Source: Bacteroidales bacterium (lineage in GTDB: Bacteria > Bacteroidota > Bacteroidia > Bacteroidales > Paludibacteraceae). From it: a DNA stretch of 44,918 nt. The position numbers and the translations under genes are program-made. Below the pieces are notes generated by a model. It had not been told where the DNA came from, did not search any database, and saw only the letters and a program-made list of their open reading frames with translations. The DNA is taken from contig SUXD01000022.1 in NCBI GenBank assembly GCA_015061145.1, forward strand, positions 1 through 44,918, written 5' to 3'. Below, piece by piece: positions 1 to 8,472 of the stretch (position 1 is its first letter; every line of letters begins with the position of its first letter).

Positions 1-1
1 T

Positions 2-835
2 AACCCTGCTGTAGTAGCCGAAATTGACGGTGAAGTGAACCTTGGCAAGATTAAACGCGGTAACCGTGAGATTTCTATCACTTCCAGAACTGGTGAAGTG
101 AAGAAGTACCTTGTTCCGCTGTCGAAACAAATTCTGGTACAGGAGAATGACTATGTGCGTGCAGGTACGGCATTGTCGGATGGCGCTATTACTCCATCGG
201 ATATTTTGGCTATCAAAGGACCTACCGCTGTTCAAGAGTATATCGTAAACGAGGTTCAAGATGTGTACCGTCTGCAAGGTGTTAAGATTAACGACAAACA
301 CTTTGAAGTGATTGTTCGTCAGATGATGCGCAAAGTGCAGATTGAAGATCCGGGAGACACTAAGTTCTTGGAAAAACAATTGGTTGACAAACTTGAATTT
401 ACCGAAGAAAATGACCGTATCTGGGAGAAGAAGGTTGTCGTTGATGCAGGTGATTCTGAAACACTGAAGAATGGTCAGATTGTCACAATGCGTAAGCTTC
501 GCGACGAGAACAGCGTGTTGAAGAGAAAAGACTTGCGTCCGGTCGTAGTGAGAGATACAATCCCAGCTACATCAAGCCAAGTGCTTCAAGGTATCACACG
601 CGCGGCTCTTCAAACCAGCAGCTTTATGTCTGCTGCATCATTCCAGGAAACTACCAAAGTGTTGAACGAGGCAGCTATCAATGGAAAAGTGGACAGACTT
701 GAAGGTTTGAAAGAGAATGTGATTTGCGGACATTTGATTCCAGCAGGAACAGGACAAAGAGAGTTTGATAAACTTATCGTCGGTCCGATGGATGAAATGC
801 TGATGCAAGAAAATGCAGAAAACGAAGAAGTATAA
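2..835 (+). CDS. rpoC: DNA-directed RNA polymerase subunit beta', C-terminal part (5' truncated by window)
   Basis: This is the C-terminal 277 codons of the beta' subunit of RNA polymerase. The reading frame is open from base 2, so the GTG at 35 is an internal valine codon and not a start. Visible beta' landmarks are the stretch with [12 protein letters not shown], the [19 protein letters not shown] segment of the C-terminal clamp region, RQMMRKV, and the late motif [17 protein letters not shown] followed by [21 protein letters not shown]. The tail is short and acidic (NAENEEV). The beta' subunit forms part of the active-site cleft and clamp. The gene is followed directly by an intrinsic terminator, so it is the last gene of its operon. 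The identification is essentially certain; the N-terminal part with the catalytic NADFDGD motif lies outside the window. Confidence 0.98.
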   Translation, partial: NPAVVAEIDGEVNLGKIKRGNREISITSRTGEVKKYLVPLSKQILVQENDYVRAGTALSDGAITPSDILAIKGPTAVQEYIVNEVQDVYRLQGVKINDKHFEVIVRQMMRKVQIEDPGDTKFLEKQLVDKLEFTEENDRIWEKKVVVDAGDSETLKNGQIVTMRKLRDENSVLKRKDLRPVVVRDTIPATSSQVLQGITRAALQTSSFMSAASFQETTKVLNEAAINGKVDRLEGLKENVICGHLIPAGTGQREFDKLIVGPMDEMLMQENAENEEV

Positions 836-854
836 TTGATTATACCATAATTTT

Positions 855-894
855 AAAAGGAAGGTGAAGAACGATTGTTTTTCACCTTCCTTTT
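855..894 (+). terminator. Intrinsic terminator after rpoC
   Basis: A 14-bp perfect stem (855-868 with 881-894) has a 12-nt loop and ends in a run of seven T. It lies 20 nt after the rpoC stop codon. Confidence 0.9.
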
Positions 895-962
895 TTTGGC
901 ATAACATTTGTATCATATATAATCGAAGGCAACAATGAAGTTAAGAATTTCATTGGAATGCC

Positions 963-990
963 GTTTGCTGACATTTTGTCAGCAGCAAAC
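963..990 (+). promoter_or_regulatory. Hairpin in the region upstream of lon
   Basis: GCTGACA (967-973) pairs with TGTCAGC (977-983) across a TTT loop. After a three-base bulge the outer GTTT (963-966) pairs with AAAC (987-990). It lies 32 nt before the lon start and has no T run, so it is not a terminator. It could be an mRNA leader structure or an inverted-repeat operator for a stress regulator. It does not match the CIRCE element. No clear TAnnTTTG box was seen between rpoC and lon. Confidence 0.4.
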
Positions 991-1021
991 AAAATATGTC
1001 ACATAAAGAATCAATTATTAT

Positions 1022-3403
1022 ATGAGAGACGAAGAAGAACAGATGGGATTTACCTCTTTTATCACCGATTTCAACATGAAAGAAGTGAATGAAGATATTG
1101 ACCGGTTGCCGATACTGCCATTGCGTAACATGGTGGTGTTTCCGAATGTGGTAATGCCGGTTTCGGTCAAGAGGGAGAAATCTATTCGCCTTATACGGGA
1201 TGTGTATGCAAAGGACAAGCTGATGGGTGTTGTCACGCAACGTAAAGACAGCGTGGAGGACCCTCGTCAAGATGATTTGTTTTGCACGGGTACCTTTGTG
1301 CGTGTCATTCGCATATTGGAAATGCCTGATAGCAGTGTGACTGCCATTATTGAGGCCAGAAAGCGTTTCAGCTTGCTCGAGTTGACTGAGGAAATGCCCT
1401 TCCTGGTGGGCAAGGTGCAGTTGCTTGCCGATGAGGAGTTTGATGAAAATACGCGCGAAAACAAGGCCTTGAAAGAGGCGGTTAGAGATATGGCGGTGCA
1501 GGTGATCAACAATTCCAGTGTGCTACCTAATGAAATGGTGTTTGAAATCAAAAATTCAGAAACATTTTTGCATTTGCTGCATTTTGTATGCTCCAATTTC
1601 CCGTTAAAGGTTCCGGCCAAGCAACGTCTGTTGGAGATGGAGGATGTGGAAAAACGTGCGTATTCGTTGTTGAAACTGTTATCGGAGGAGTTGCAACTGC
1701 TGGATATAAAGAATATGATTCAGTCGAAGGCGCGCTTGGAAATAGACCAGCAGCAGAAAGAGTATTTCTTGCATCAGCAGATGAAGGCTATAAAAGGCGA
1801 ATTGGGTGATGACGATGATTTGCATATCGAAAAACTGAAGTCGGCTGCAAAGCACAAGAAATGGGATAAGAAAACCGCAGCTTTCTTTAAAGAGGAGTTG
1901 TCAAAACTGGAAAGGCTGAATCCTTCATCTCCCGATTATTCTGTGCAGCTTTCATATCTGGAATGCCTGCTGAAATTGCCGTGGAACGAGTACACCAAAG
2001 ATAAGCTGGACATAAAGGCAGCAAGAAAAATTTTAGACAGAGACCATTTTGGCATAGAGGTGGTGAAAGAAAGAATATTGGAGTATTTGTCAGTGTTGAA
2101 GATGAAAGGCGATATGAAATCGCCGATTCTGTGTCTGTATGGTCCTCCGGGTGTGGGTAAAACATCATTGGGCAAGTCGATTGCCGAGAGCCTGAACCGC
2201 AAGTATGTGCGTATGTCGTTGGGTGGCATGCACGACGAGGCCGAGATTAGGGGCCATCGCCGTACATACATTGGCGCAATGCCGGGGCGTGTGATTCAGA
2301 GCATACAGAAGGCGCAGTCGTCAAATCCTGTTTTTGTGCTTGACGAGATAGACAAGATAAATTCTGATTTTCACGGTGATCCGTCATCCGCCCTTTTGGA
2401 AGTGCTTGATCCCGAACAGAACAGTGCATTCCATGACAATTACCTGGATGTAGATTACGATTTGTCTAAAGTCCTGTTTATTGCTACCGCCAACAATATA
2501 TCTTCTATTCCACGTCCTTTGTTGGACAGAATGGAACTGATAGAAGTGACAGGGTACATACAGGAAGAGAAAGTGGAGATTGCGTCGCGGCATCTGATAC
2601 CCAAACAGATGGAGAATCATGGTGTGCCGAAGAAGTCGTTCACCATCTCTAAGGCTGCGATAAACAAAATAGTAGAATCATATACCCGTGAGTCGGGTGT
2701 GCGTGAGTTGGACCGGAAAATAGCTAAGCTGATGCGCCGGGCAGTTAGACGTATAGCGTCAGATGAGCCGGTGCCCAAGACAATCAAACCAGAGCATTTG
2801 AAGGATTTCTTGGGAAGTGAGGAGTATTTTAGAGATTCGTGTGAGTCGAACGAAGTTTGTGGAGTAGTGAACGGCTTGGCGTGGACGGCAGTAGGTGGCG
2901 AGGTCTTGGTTATCGAAACGGCTATGAACAAGGTTAAATCGGGCGGAAAGCTTTCGCTTACCGGTAATTTGGGCGATGTGATGAAAGAATCGGCAGTCTT
3001 GGCGATGGAATACATCAAGTCGCATGCCGATGATTTGGGCATAAATCCGGAACTATTTGATACACGCAATGTGCATGTGCATGTGCCCGAAGGCGCTATA
3101 CCTAAGGATGGCCCGTCGGCCGGCATAACGATGACAACCGCTTTAGTGTCGTCGTTCACAGGACGCAAGGTGAAGAAAAATATAGCCATGACGGGAGAGG
3201 TTACCCTTCAGGGGCGGGTGCTTCCTGTTGGAGGTATAAAGGAAAAAATTCTTGCCGCAAAGCGCGCGGGCATTAAAACGATAATTCTGTGCGAGAAAAA
3301 CAGGAAAGATATCGAAGAAATCAAGGCGGACTATCTGAAGGGCGTTGATTTCAAATATGTGACGAATGTGAAAGAGGTGATAGACTTGGCTTTGCGTAAA
3401 TAA
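1022..3403 (+). CDS. lon: ATP-dependent Lon protease
   Basis: Cytoplasmic AAA+ serine protease that degrades misfolded and some regulatory proteins. The 793-residue product has the full LonA layout. Residues ~30-230 form the substrate-binding domain (beginning LPILPLRNMVVFPNVVMPV), followed by a helical linker. The Walker A motif GPPGVGKTS lies at 374-382 and Walker B VFVLDEID follows. The C-terminal protease domain has Ser699 in PKDGPSAGI and Lys742 in GGIKEKI; the 43-residue spacing equals that of the E. coli S679/K722 dyad. The ATG at 1022 was chosen because it gives an ordinary-length N terminus and there is no better upstream start. The gene is monocistronic, with a terminator before (rpoC) and a bidirectional one after. 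The stem-loop at 963-990 may contribute to regulation. Confidence 0.97.
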   Translation: MRDEEEQMGFTSFITDFNMKEVNEDIDRLPILPLRNMVVFPNVVMPVSVKREKSIRLIRDVYAKDKLMGVVTQRKDSVEDPRQDDLFCTGTFVRVIRILEMPDSSVTAIIEARKRFSLLELTEEMPFLVGKVQLLADEEFDENTRENKALKEAVRDMAVQVINNSSVLPNEMVFEIKNSETFLHLLHFVCSNFPLKVPAKQRLLEMEDVEKRAYSLLKLLSEELQLLDIKNMIQSKARLEIDQQQKEYFLHQQMKAIKGELGDDDDLHIEKLKSAAKHKKWDKKTAAFFKEELSKLERLNPSSPDYSVQLSYLECLLKLPWNEYTKDKLDIKAARKILDRDHFGIEVVKERILEYLSVLKMKGDMKSPILCLYGPPGVGKTSLGKSIAESLNRKYVRMSLGGMHDEAEIRGHRRTYIGAMPGRVIQSIQKAQSSNPVFVLDEIDKINSDFHGDPSSALLEVLDPEQNSAFHDNYLDVDYDLSKVLFIATANNISSIPRPLLDRMELIEVTGYIQEEKVEIASRHLIPKQMENHGVPKKSFTISKAAINKIVESYTRESGVRELDRKIAKLMRRAVRRIASDEPVPKTIKPEHLKDFLGSEEYFRDSCESNEVCGVVNGLAWTAVGGEVLVIETAMNKVKSGGKLSLTGNLGDVMKESAVLAMEYIKSHADDLGINPELFDTRNVHVHVPEGAIPKDGPSAGITMTTALVSSFTGRKVKKNIAMTGEVTLQGRVLPVGGIKEKILAAKRAGIKTIILCEKNRKDIEEIKADYLKGVDFKYVTNVKEVIDLALRK

Positions 3404-3425
3404 GAAATTGAAGTCGAAGAAAAAG

Positions 3426-3459
3426 CAAAACGCTGCATCATTTGAGATGCAGCGTTTTG
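3426..3459. terminator. Bidirectional terminator between lon and the S41 protease gene
   Basis: A perfect 14-bp stem (3426-3439 with 3446-3459) surrounds a 6-base loop, with A/T-rich flanks giving T runs on both strands. It serves the converging lon (+) and S41 (-) genes; the stop codon of the minus-strand gene lies within it. Confidence 0.85.
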
Positions 3460-5093
3460 TTGTATAAATCGGTGTCTTTTAATGTTTCTATCGCTTTCTT
3501 TATTCCGTCGTCGTATTTCAGTGTTTCTTTAACAGAGCCCCATTGGTAGAAGTAGCGTAACGCTATTTCTGTTCGGATAGTTTGGATGATGTCTTCTTTG
3601 AAGTGCTCTAAATCTTGTTCTAGATTGGGCTTTATACCTTCGTCCATCTTTTTTACCACATCAGAAAGTATTTCGTCGTACCCCTCAAATTTCAGGAATT
3701 CTTTCAGGTCGTTGAACACTTTTTCGCTTTTCAACTGATAAGAGAAGTTTTTGCTTGTCAGAAATGCTTTGAAGTCATCGAAATCTTTGTCGTCAAATGT
3801 AATGTCGTCAACAGATGTCGGTTTTTTATGCTTTTGGCAATATTCTGTTACATAGTTGAATATATAATTTTCAGTATACAGCTTATAGACAAGCGTGCTG
3901 AATTGGGCGCTGTCTTTCAGTTCAATGTCGGGTTTGATGCCGCCACCGTCTCTCACTATTCTGCCGTGTTGTGTCTTGAACTCGGATGTGAGGCTGTCGG
4001 GTATTTTTCGCGCGTTGCCCTCGCTGTCGTATTCTCTGGCTTGTATGCAGCGTCCGCTGGGAGTGTAATATTTAGCGGTGGTCACTTTCAGGTAACTGTC
4101 GTATCCTATTGGCCGAGTGGTTTGTACAAGTCCTTTGCCGTAAGTTTGTTCGCCAATAATCACAGCTCTGTCCATGTCTTGCATTGCTCCAGAAACAATT
4201 TCAGCAGCTGAAGCGGAAGAACCGTCCACGAGTATTGCCATCGGTATTTTCTCGTCAATGGGTTCGCGTGTTGTTTTGTATGTCTGATCCCATTGCGTGT
4301 TTTTCCCTTTTGTAGAAACAATCACCTTGTCTTTTGGCAAGAAAAGATTGCAGATGGATATAGCCTCGTCAATCAGTCCGCCAGGATTCCCGCGAAGGTC
4401 AAGGATGAACCCTTCAAGCTGCTTGTTTTCCGTTTCCATTTTCTGCAAGGCTTTTTTCGTTTCGGCCGAAGCCTTGTCGGTGAAACTGGTCAGGTGCAGG
4501 TAGGCGATGTTGTCATAAACGCCATAATAATCAACGGGATTGACGATGATTTTCTCGCGTGTGATATTCTTTGTGGTGCATTTGTCTTCGCCGGGTCTCA
4601 AAAATTTTATTTTTACAATTTCGTTGGGCTGCCCTCTTAGCATTTCGCTGACATCGCTCACGCTTTTCCCTTTGCATTTTTCGCCGTCAATTTCGATGAG
4701 GATATCGCCGGCCTTCAATCCTGCTTTGTCGGCGGGTTTGCCTTCGTACGGTTCAGAAATGACGATGGTGTCGTTGCCCAGTGCCCTTATGATGGCGCCA
4801 ATGCCTCCATATTCGCCCGTGGTCATATACATGAAATCTTCCGATTCCTCTTTCGGAATGAATGTGGTGTAGGGGTCGAGGGTGGAAAGCATCTCGTCGG
4901 TAGCTGTCTGTATGAGCTTTTCGGTATTGATGGTGTCCACATAATATATGTCAAGTTCTCTGAAAAGAGAGTTGAACAATTCAAGATTCTTAGAGAATGA
5001 GAAATTCTTTGATTCGTTGTTTGTGGCAGTAGCCGTGAGTGCAAATGCCGCTGAAATCAAGATACTTTTGCAAATAATTTTTATCATGTTCAT
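3438..5093 (-). CDS. C-terminal processing peptidase, S41 family (PDZ protease)
   Basis: Predicted periplasmic serine protease of the CtpA/Prc group (551 residues). The N terminus is a signal peptide ending near AFALTATA. A PDZ domain occupies roughly residues 85-175 (GEYGGIGAII, then GLKAGDILIEIDG). The protease domain follows, with LDLRGNPGGL. The catalytic dyad can be placed at Ser295 in DGSSASAAE and Lys320 in TYGKGLVQ; their 25-residue spacing matches characterised CtpA enzymes. The ~130-residue C-terminal tail is helical and charged. The start codon overlaps the mutY stop by four bases (ATGA type), so the two genes are co-transcribed, although no functional link between them is known. 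A role in trimming envelope proteins is inferred from the family. Confidence 0.93.
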   Translation of the reverse strand: MNMIKIICKSILISAAFALTATATNNESKNFSFSKNLELFNSLFRELDIYYVDTINTEKLIQTATDEMLSTLDPYTTFIPKEESEDFMYMTTGEYGGIGAIIRALGNDTIVISEPYEGKPADKAGLKAGDILIEIDGEKCKGKSVSDVSEMLRGQPNEIVKIKFLRPGEDKCTTKNITREKIIVNPVDYYGVYDNIAYLHLTSFTDKASAETKKALQKMETENKQLEGFILDLRGNPGGLIDEAISICNLFLPKDKVIVSTKGKNTQWDQTYKTTREPIDEKIPMAILVDGSSASAAEIVSGAMQDMDRAVIIGEQTYGKGLVQTTRPIGYDSYLKVTTAKYYTPSGRCIQAREYDSEGNARKIPDSLTSEFKTQHGRIVRDGGGIKPDIELKDSAQFSTLVYKLYTENYIFNYVTEYCQKHKKPTSVDDITFDDKDFDDFKAFLTSKNFSYQLKSEKVFNDLKEFLKFEGYDEILSDVVKKMDEGIKPNLEQDLEHFKEDIIQTIRTEIALRYFYQWGSVKETLKYDDGIKKAIETLKDTDLYNKTLHLK

Positions 5094-6169
5094 TTTCTGT
5101 TAGTGTCTTTTTGTTCAAGAAAAATTTCGCTTAATCGTGCTATAGGGTAGCTGTCGATGTCGCTTTCTTTTATTTCGATAAAGTTACTGATATTTTTTGT
5201 ATGTTGTTCACAAAAATCAATAATGTAGAATTTCGCAAAAATTGTTTGGTGTGTCAATATGTGTTTTAATGACATTTTTTTTGTAATGCGGCATGCATTG
5301 ATGTCAATTTCGTGAAGAAACCCCATGTGGACAAGATCTTGCAAGGGCGTTTCTTCTGCTGTTTCTATTAACGGAAATTCGTACAGATTCTTCCAAATGT
5401 CGTTTCCTGTCCTTTTGTGCAAATAAGTTTTGCCGCCGTTTAGTATGTAGAAATAATTGAAAAATCGTTTTCGGCTTATTGTCTTTTTTGATTTCAGCGG
5501 CAATACGCTCTGCTCGTTTTGACTTAGCGCTGCGCATTTTTCAGCTAGCGGGCAACTGTCGCATCGGGGCGAGGCGGGCGTGCATTGTAATGCGCCGAAA
5601 TCCATGATGGACTGATTGTACAGACTCGGGTTCTTTTTGTCGAGCAAGTGCTGAGCCAGTTCGGAGAACTCCTTTTTCGCTTTGGCTGTGTCGATGGGAG
5701 TGTGGATGCCGAAAAAACGGGCGAGAACTCGATATACATTCCCGTCGAGTACTGCATACGGCTGTCCGTATGCGAAAGAACAAACGGCTGCAGCCGTGTA
5801 GTCGCCTATGCCTTTCAGCGAACGCACTTCTTGGTAGGTAGAGGGAAATGTTCCTCCAAAGTCGTTTTTGATTTGTTTTGCGGCAAAGTGTAGGTTCCTG
5901 GCGCGGCTGTAGTATCCGAGCCCCTGCCAAAGTTTCAGGATGTCGATTTCGTCTGCGTCGGCCAGCGTGTTTGCGTCAGGAAATCTTTGCATAAAGCGGA
6001 GGTAATAATCCAATCCTTGTTCTACTCTTGTTTGCTGCAGGATGATTTCAGATATCCAAATGGCGTAAGGGTCGTTGGTGCTTCGCCACGGCAAGTCTCG
6101 CCCGTTTGCCCTGTACCAAGAGTGCAGAGTTTGGGAGAAAAAGTTGTTTTCCGTGGTGATGCCAGACAT
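5090..6169 (-). CDS. mutY: A/G-specific adenine DNA glycosylase
   Basis: Base-excision repair enzyme removing adenine mispaired with 8-oxoguanine. Numbering from the longer start at 6181, the catalytic Glu45 (EIILQQTRV) and Asp146 (VLDGNVYRV) are 101 residues apart as in E. coli E37/D138. The helix-hairpin-helix loop LKGIGDYTA lies at 122-130. The four cysteines of the 4Fe-4S cluster are C200, C207, C210 and C216 (C-X6-C-X2-C-X5-C). A NUDIX-like C-terminal domain reads the oxoguanine. The start is chosen at the internal ATG (6169) instead of 6181, because a -7 box at 6193-6200 would put the transcript start almost on the first ATG. The gene is first of a two-gene operon with the S41 protease, divergent from HU. 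Confidence 0.94.
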   Translation of the reverse strand: MSGITTENNFFSQTLHSWYRANGRDLPWRSTNDPYAIWISEIILQQTRVEQGLDYYLRFMQRFPDANTLADADEIDILKLWQGLGYYSRARNLHFAAKQIKNDFGGTFPSTYQEVRSLKGIGDYTAAAVCSFAYGQPYAVLDGNVYRVLARFFGIHTPIDTAKAKKEFSELAQHLLDKKNPSLYNQSIMDFGALQCTPASPRCDSCPLAEKCAALSQNEQSVLPLKSKKTISRKRFFNYFYILNGGKTYLHKRTGNDIWKNLYEFPLIETAEETPLQDLVHMGFLHEIDINACRITKKMSLKHILTHQTIFAKFYIIDFCEQHTKNISNFIEIKESDIDSYPIARLSEIFLEQKDTNRK

Positions 6170-6192
6170 TTTGTGATGCAATATATTTTCAA

Positions 6193-6200
6193 CAAAGATA
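6193..6200 (-). promoter_or_regulatory. Promoter -7 box for mutY-ctp
   Basis: TATCTTTG on the minus strand matches the Bacteroidota consensus TAnnTTTG exactly. It lies 24-31 nt upstream of the preferred mutY start. Confidence 0.7.
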
Positions 6201-6231
6201 ATTCTTTATGTTTAAAAAAACACTTTTTGTT

Positions 6232-6261
6232 TTTGTATTGAAAATAATTTTATAAATTTGC
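6232..6261 (+). promoter_or_regulatory. Promoter for the HU gene
   Basis: A -33-like TTTG (6232-6235) and a perfect -7 box TAAATTTGC (6253-6261) are 17 bp apart. The expected transcript starts near 6267, giving a 5' leader of about 35 nt before the HU ATG. Confidence 0.7.
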
Positions 6262-6303
6262 AACCCGAAACTAAAGAAAGTAGAAAATTAAAACTTTAAG
6301 GAA

Positions 6304-6579
6304 ATGACAAAAGCAGATCTTGTAAATGAGATTTCAAAAAAAACGGGTATAGACAAAGTGGCTGTTGCGATGACTGTCGAGTCGTTTATGGAAGAAGTAA
6401 AGAAAGCGATGATAGCAGATAAAGATGTATTTTTGAGAGGTTTTGGAAGCTTTGTTGTGAAAACAAGAGCGGAAAAAACAGCGAGAAATATTCTTAAAAA
6501 TACAACAATTGTAGTTCCGGCTCACAAAGTTCCGACTTTCAAACCAGCAAAGGTTTTTGCTGAAGCAATGAAAAAATAA
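6304..6579 (+). CDS. HU family DNA-binding protein
   Basis: Small histone-like protein (91 residues, the usual length) that bends and compacts DNA as a dimer. The N-terminal helices start MTKADLVNEISKKTG. The family core V(F)LRGFGSFVVKTRAEKTARN covers the arm of the HU/IHF fold, and the C terminus ends FKPAKVFAEAMKK. It has its own promoter and is followed after 30 bp by a 29-codon basic ORF and then the RNase G/E gene, a nucleic-acid-oriented cluster. Whether it acts as an HU homodimer or a more specialised IHF-like protein cannot be told from the sequence. Confidence 0.93.
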   Translation: MTKADLVNEISKKTGIDKVAVAMTVESFMEEVKKAMIADKDVFLRGFGSFVVKTRAEKTARNILKNTTIVVPAHKVPTFKPAKVFAEAMKK

Positions 6580-6609
6580 TAAAACTTTAACCATTAAATA
6601 AATAGAGCT

Positions 6610-6699
6610 ATGCCAAGCGGAAAAAAACGTAAAAGACATAAAATGTCTACTCACAAAAGAAAGAAAAGACTGAGAAAGAACCGTCATAAGAAGAAATAA
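6610..6699 (+). CDS. 29-residue very basic protein, AURKAIP1/COX24 (mS38)-like
   Basis: A complete mini-ORF encodes MPSGKKRKRHKMSTHKRKKR followed by nine further residues, ending RHKKK and TAA. About 60% of residues are Lys, Arg or His. The KRHKM...HKRKKRLRK pattern is that of the short AURKAIP1/COX24 domain family; its mitochondrial member mS38 binds the small ribosomal subunit, and very short homologues are annotated in Bacteroidota. It starts 30 nt after the HU stop and precedes a terminator, so it is co-transcribed with HU. A ribosome- or RNA-binding role is inferred from family and composition. The ORF is short, but the composition is far from random and the gene order supports it. Confidence 0.8.
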   Translation: MPSGKKRKRHKMSTHKRKKRLRKNRHKKK

Positions 6700-6812
6700 C
6701 TTCTTTTGTGAGATTTTGAGTTTGTGGTTTCTTTCGATTTTTGGTCATAAGAAAATCAATGCTCATTGAAATTTGCCATTAAAGTAGGATGGTGAATGAC
6801 GAATTTTTAAGA

Positions 6813-6849
6813 GCAGACTCGGAGATAACTTTGAGTTTGCTTTTTTTTT
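6813..6849 (+). terminator. Intrinsic terminator of the HU operon, just upstream of rng
   Basis: GCAGACTC (6813-6820) pairs with GAGTTTGC (6833-6840), with one G-U pair, and is followed by nine T. Only 13 nt separate the T run from the GTG start of the RNase G/E gene. Confidence 0.85.
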
Positions 6850-6855
6850 AGATAT

Positions 6856-6863
6856 TACATTTG
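6856..6863 (+). promoter_or_regulatory. TACATTTG box abutting the rng start codon
   Basis: A perfect TAnnTTTG match whose last base is the G of the GTG start. A promoter here would start transcription inside the coding region, so it may be fortuitous or make a shorter or leaderless transcript. A weak TTTG lies 16 bp upstream (6836-6839), inside the terminator stem. Confidence 0.3.
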
Positions 6864-8446
6864 TGAATAACGAAATAGTAGTTGATGTAAAGGAACAGGA
6901 TGTCTCTATTGCGCTATTGGCCGATAAAAGACTTGTCGAGTTTAACCGTACAGACAAGGATTTTGCCTTTGGCGTTGGTGATATCTATTTGGGAAAAGTC
7001 CGAAAAATAATGCCGGGGTTGAATGCCGCATTCGTGAATGTCGGTTCAGATAAAGACGCCTTTATGCATTATTTGGATTTGGGACGCAATTTCTCTGCGC
7101 TGACAAAATTCACGAATGTAATTCTGAATGAAAAACGCATACCCGACATCAGCGAGTTCAACAAAAGCAACGAACTGCCAAAAGATGGTCAGGTGTCTGA
7201 TTATCTTACAGTTGGTCAGGAAGTGCTTGTCCAGATAGTGAAAGAGCCCATTTCGACCAAAGGTCCCCGACTTACCTCCGAAATATCTATTGCGGGCCGT
7301 TATTTGGTGCTCATCCCATTCTCCAATTCGATTTCTGTCTCGCAGAAAATAAAGTCGAAAGCAGAGCGCAACCGTTTGCGTCAGCTCTTGTTGAGCGTCA
7401 AGCCGGCTAATTTCGGCTTGATAATCCGTACTGTGGCCGAAGGCAAGATGGTGGCAGAATTGGATGGTGAGTTGCGCGTTTTGCTGCGCAGATGGAATGA
7501 GGCGTTGTCTAAAATAGCGCGAAATTCATCTCCGAAACTGCTGTTGGGCGAACTTGACCGGTCAGTCAGTATAGTGAGAGACCTTTTCTCGCCCGATTAT
7601 CATGCGATTCATGTGAACGACAGGGATACCTATAAGGAGATTTACGATTATGTTTCGTTGATATCTCCCGACCAAAAGGATATTGTGAAATATTACGATT
7701 CGGAACTCCCGATTTTCGACACATTTAATGTGACGAAACAGCTTAAATCGTCGATGGGGCGTGTCGTTTCGGTGAAAAATGGAGCTTATCTGGTAATCGA
7801 ACATACCGAAGCGTTGCATGTGATTGACGTGAACAGTGGCAATCGATTCAAACTAGAAGAAGGACAAGAGGCTGTAGCGCTGGAAGTGAATATGCTGGCG
7901 GCGGAAGAAATAGCTCGTCAGCTCCGTTTGCGGGATATCGGTGGCATAATTATCGTTGACTTTATTGACATGAATAAGGCGGCGAACAGAAAAGCGCTGT
8001 TCGATAGGATGGAGGAACTGATGGCTCCAGATCGTGCGCGTCACAACATTTTGCCGTTAAGCAAATTCGGATTGATGCAGATAACCCGTCACCGTGTGCG
8101 CCCTGTTGTGCATGTCGAAACGGAAGAAATGTGCCCGACATGTATGGGGACAGGGAAAAGTCAGCCGTCGATTCTTTTCGCAGAGTCGTTGGAAGATAAG
8201 ATAGATTTTCTTGTGAATCGAAGAGGCCTGAAGCGTCTGCATTTGCAAGTCCATCCGTATGTCTATGCCTATATTACCAAAGGCTTTTATTCTCTCAAAT
8301 GGCGCTGGCGCATGAAATATTCTTGGCGGTTGCAAGTGATGCCGATTCAGAGTTTCTCGTTTTTGCAGTACCGCTTCTTGGATTCAGAACGCAACGAAAT
8401 CGTCTTGAATACTGCGGCAGCAGACGGCGATGGTGCTGTTGTGTAG
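6863..8446 (+). CDS. rng: Ribonuclease G/E family endoribonuclease
   Basis: Cytoplasmic single-strand-specific endoribonuclease used in rRNA maturation and mRNA decay (527 residues, typical of RNase G). The N-terminal segment has IYLGKVRKIMPGLNAAFVNVG with an inserted S1 domain (~35-130). The DNase I-like catalytic domain carries the two metal-binding aspartates: Asp322 in IDVNSGN and Asp366 in IIIVDFIDM. The zinc-link CPTCMGTG follows. It lacks the long C-terminal scaffold of E. coli RNase E. GTG at 6863 is the only canonical start preserving the conserved N-terminal NNEIVVDV region. The terminator lies immediately upstream, so expression may depend on read-through from the HU operon. Confidence 0.93.
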   Translation: MNNEIVVDVKEQDVSIALLADKRLVEFNRTDKDFAFGVGDIYLGKVRKIMPGLNAAFVNVGSDKDAFMHYLDLGRNFSALTKFTNVILNEKRIPDISEFNKSNELPKDGQVSDYLTVGQEVLVQIVKEPISTKGPRLTSEISIAGRYLVLIPFSNSISVSQKIKSKAERNRLRQLLLSVKPANFGLIIRTVAEGKMVAELDGELRVLLRRWNEALSKIARNSSPKLLLGELDRSVSIVRDLFSPDYHAIHVNDRDTYKEIYDYVSLISPDQKDIVKYYDSELPIFDTFNVTKQLKSSMGRVVSVKNGAYLVIEHTEALHVIDVNSGNRFKLEEGQEAVALEVNMLAAEEIARQLRLRDIGGIIIVDFIDMNKAANRKALFDRMEELMAPDRARHNILPLSKFGLMQITRHRVRPVVHVETEEMCPTCMGTGKSQPSILFAESLEDKIDFLVNRRGLKRLHLQVHPYVYAYITKGFYSLKWRWRMKYSWRLQVMPIQSFSFLQYRFLDSERNEIVLNTAAADGDGAVV

Positions 8447-8472
8447 CGGGTTGACGAAAAAAATCATTTAAT

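Noticed and set aside
902-925. TAACATTTG and nearby TATAATCG as a lon promoter
   Set aside because: The first has a three-base gap where the -7 consensus has two and the second matches only half of the box, so neither is convincing.
2617-3189. 190-codon minus-strand frame within lon
   Set aside because: Covered by the Lon protease domain on the other strand; composition is Ser/Thr/Pro-rich antisense.
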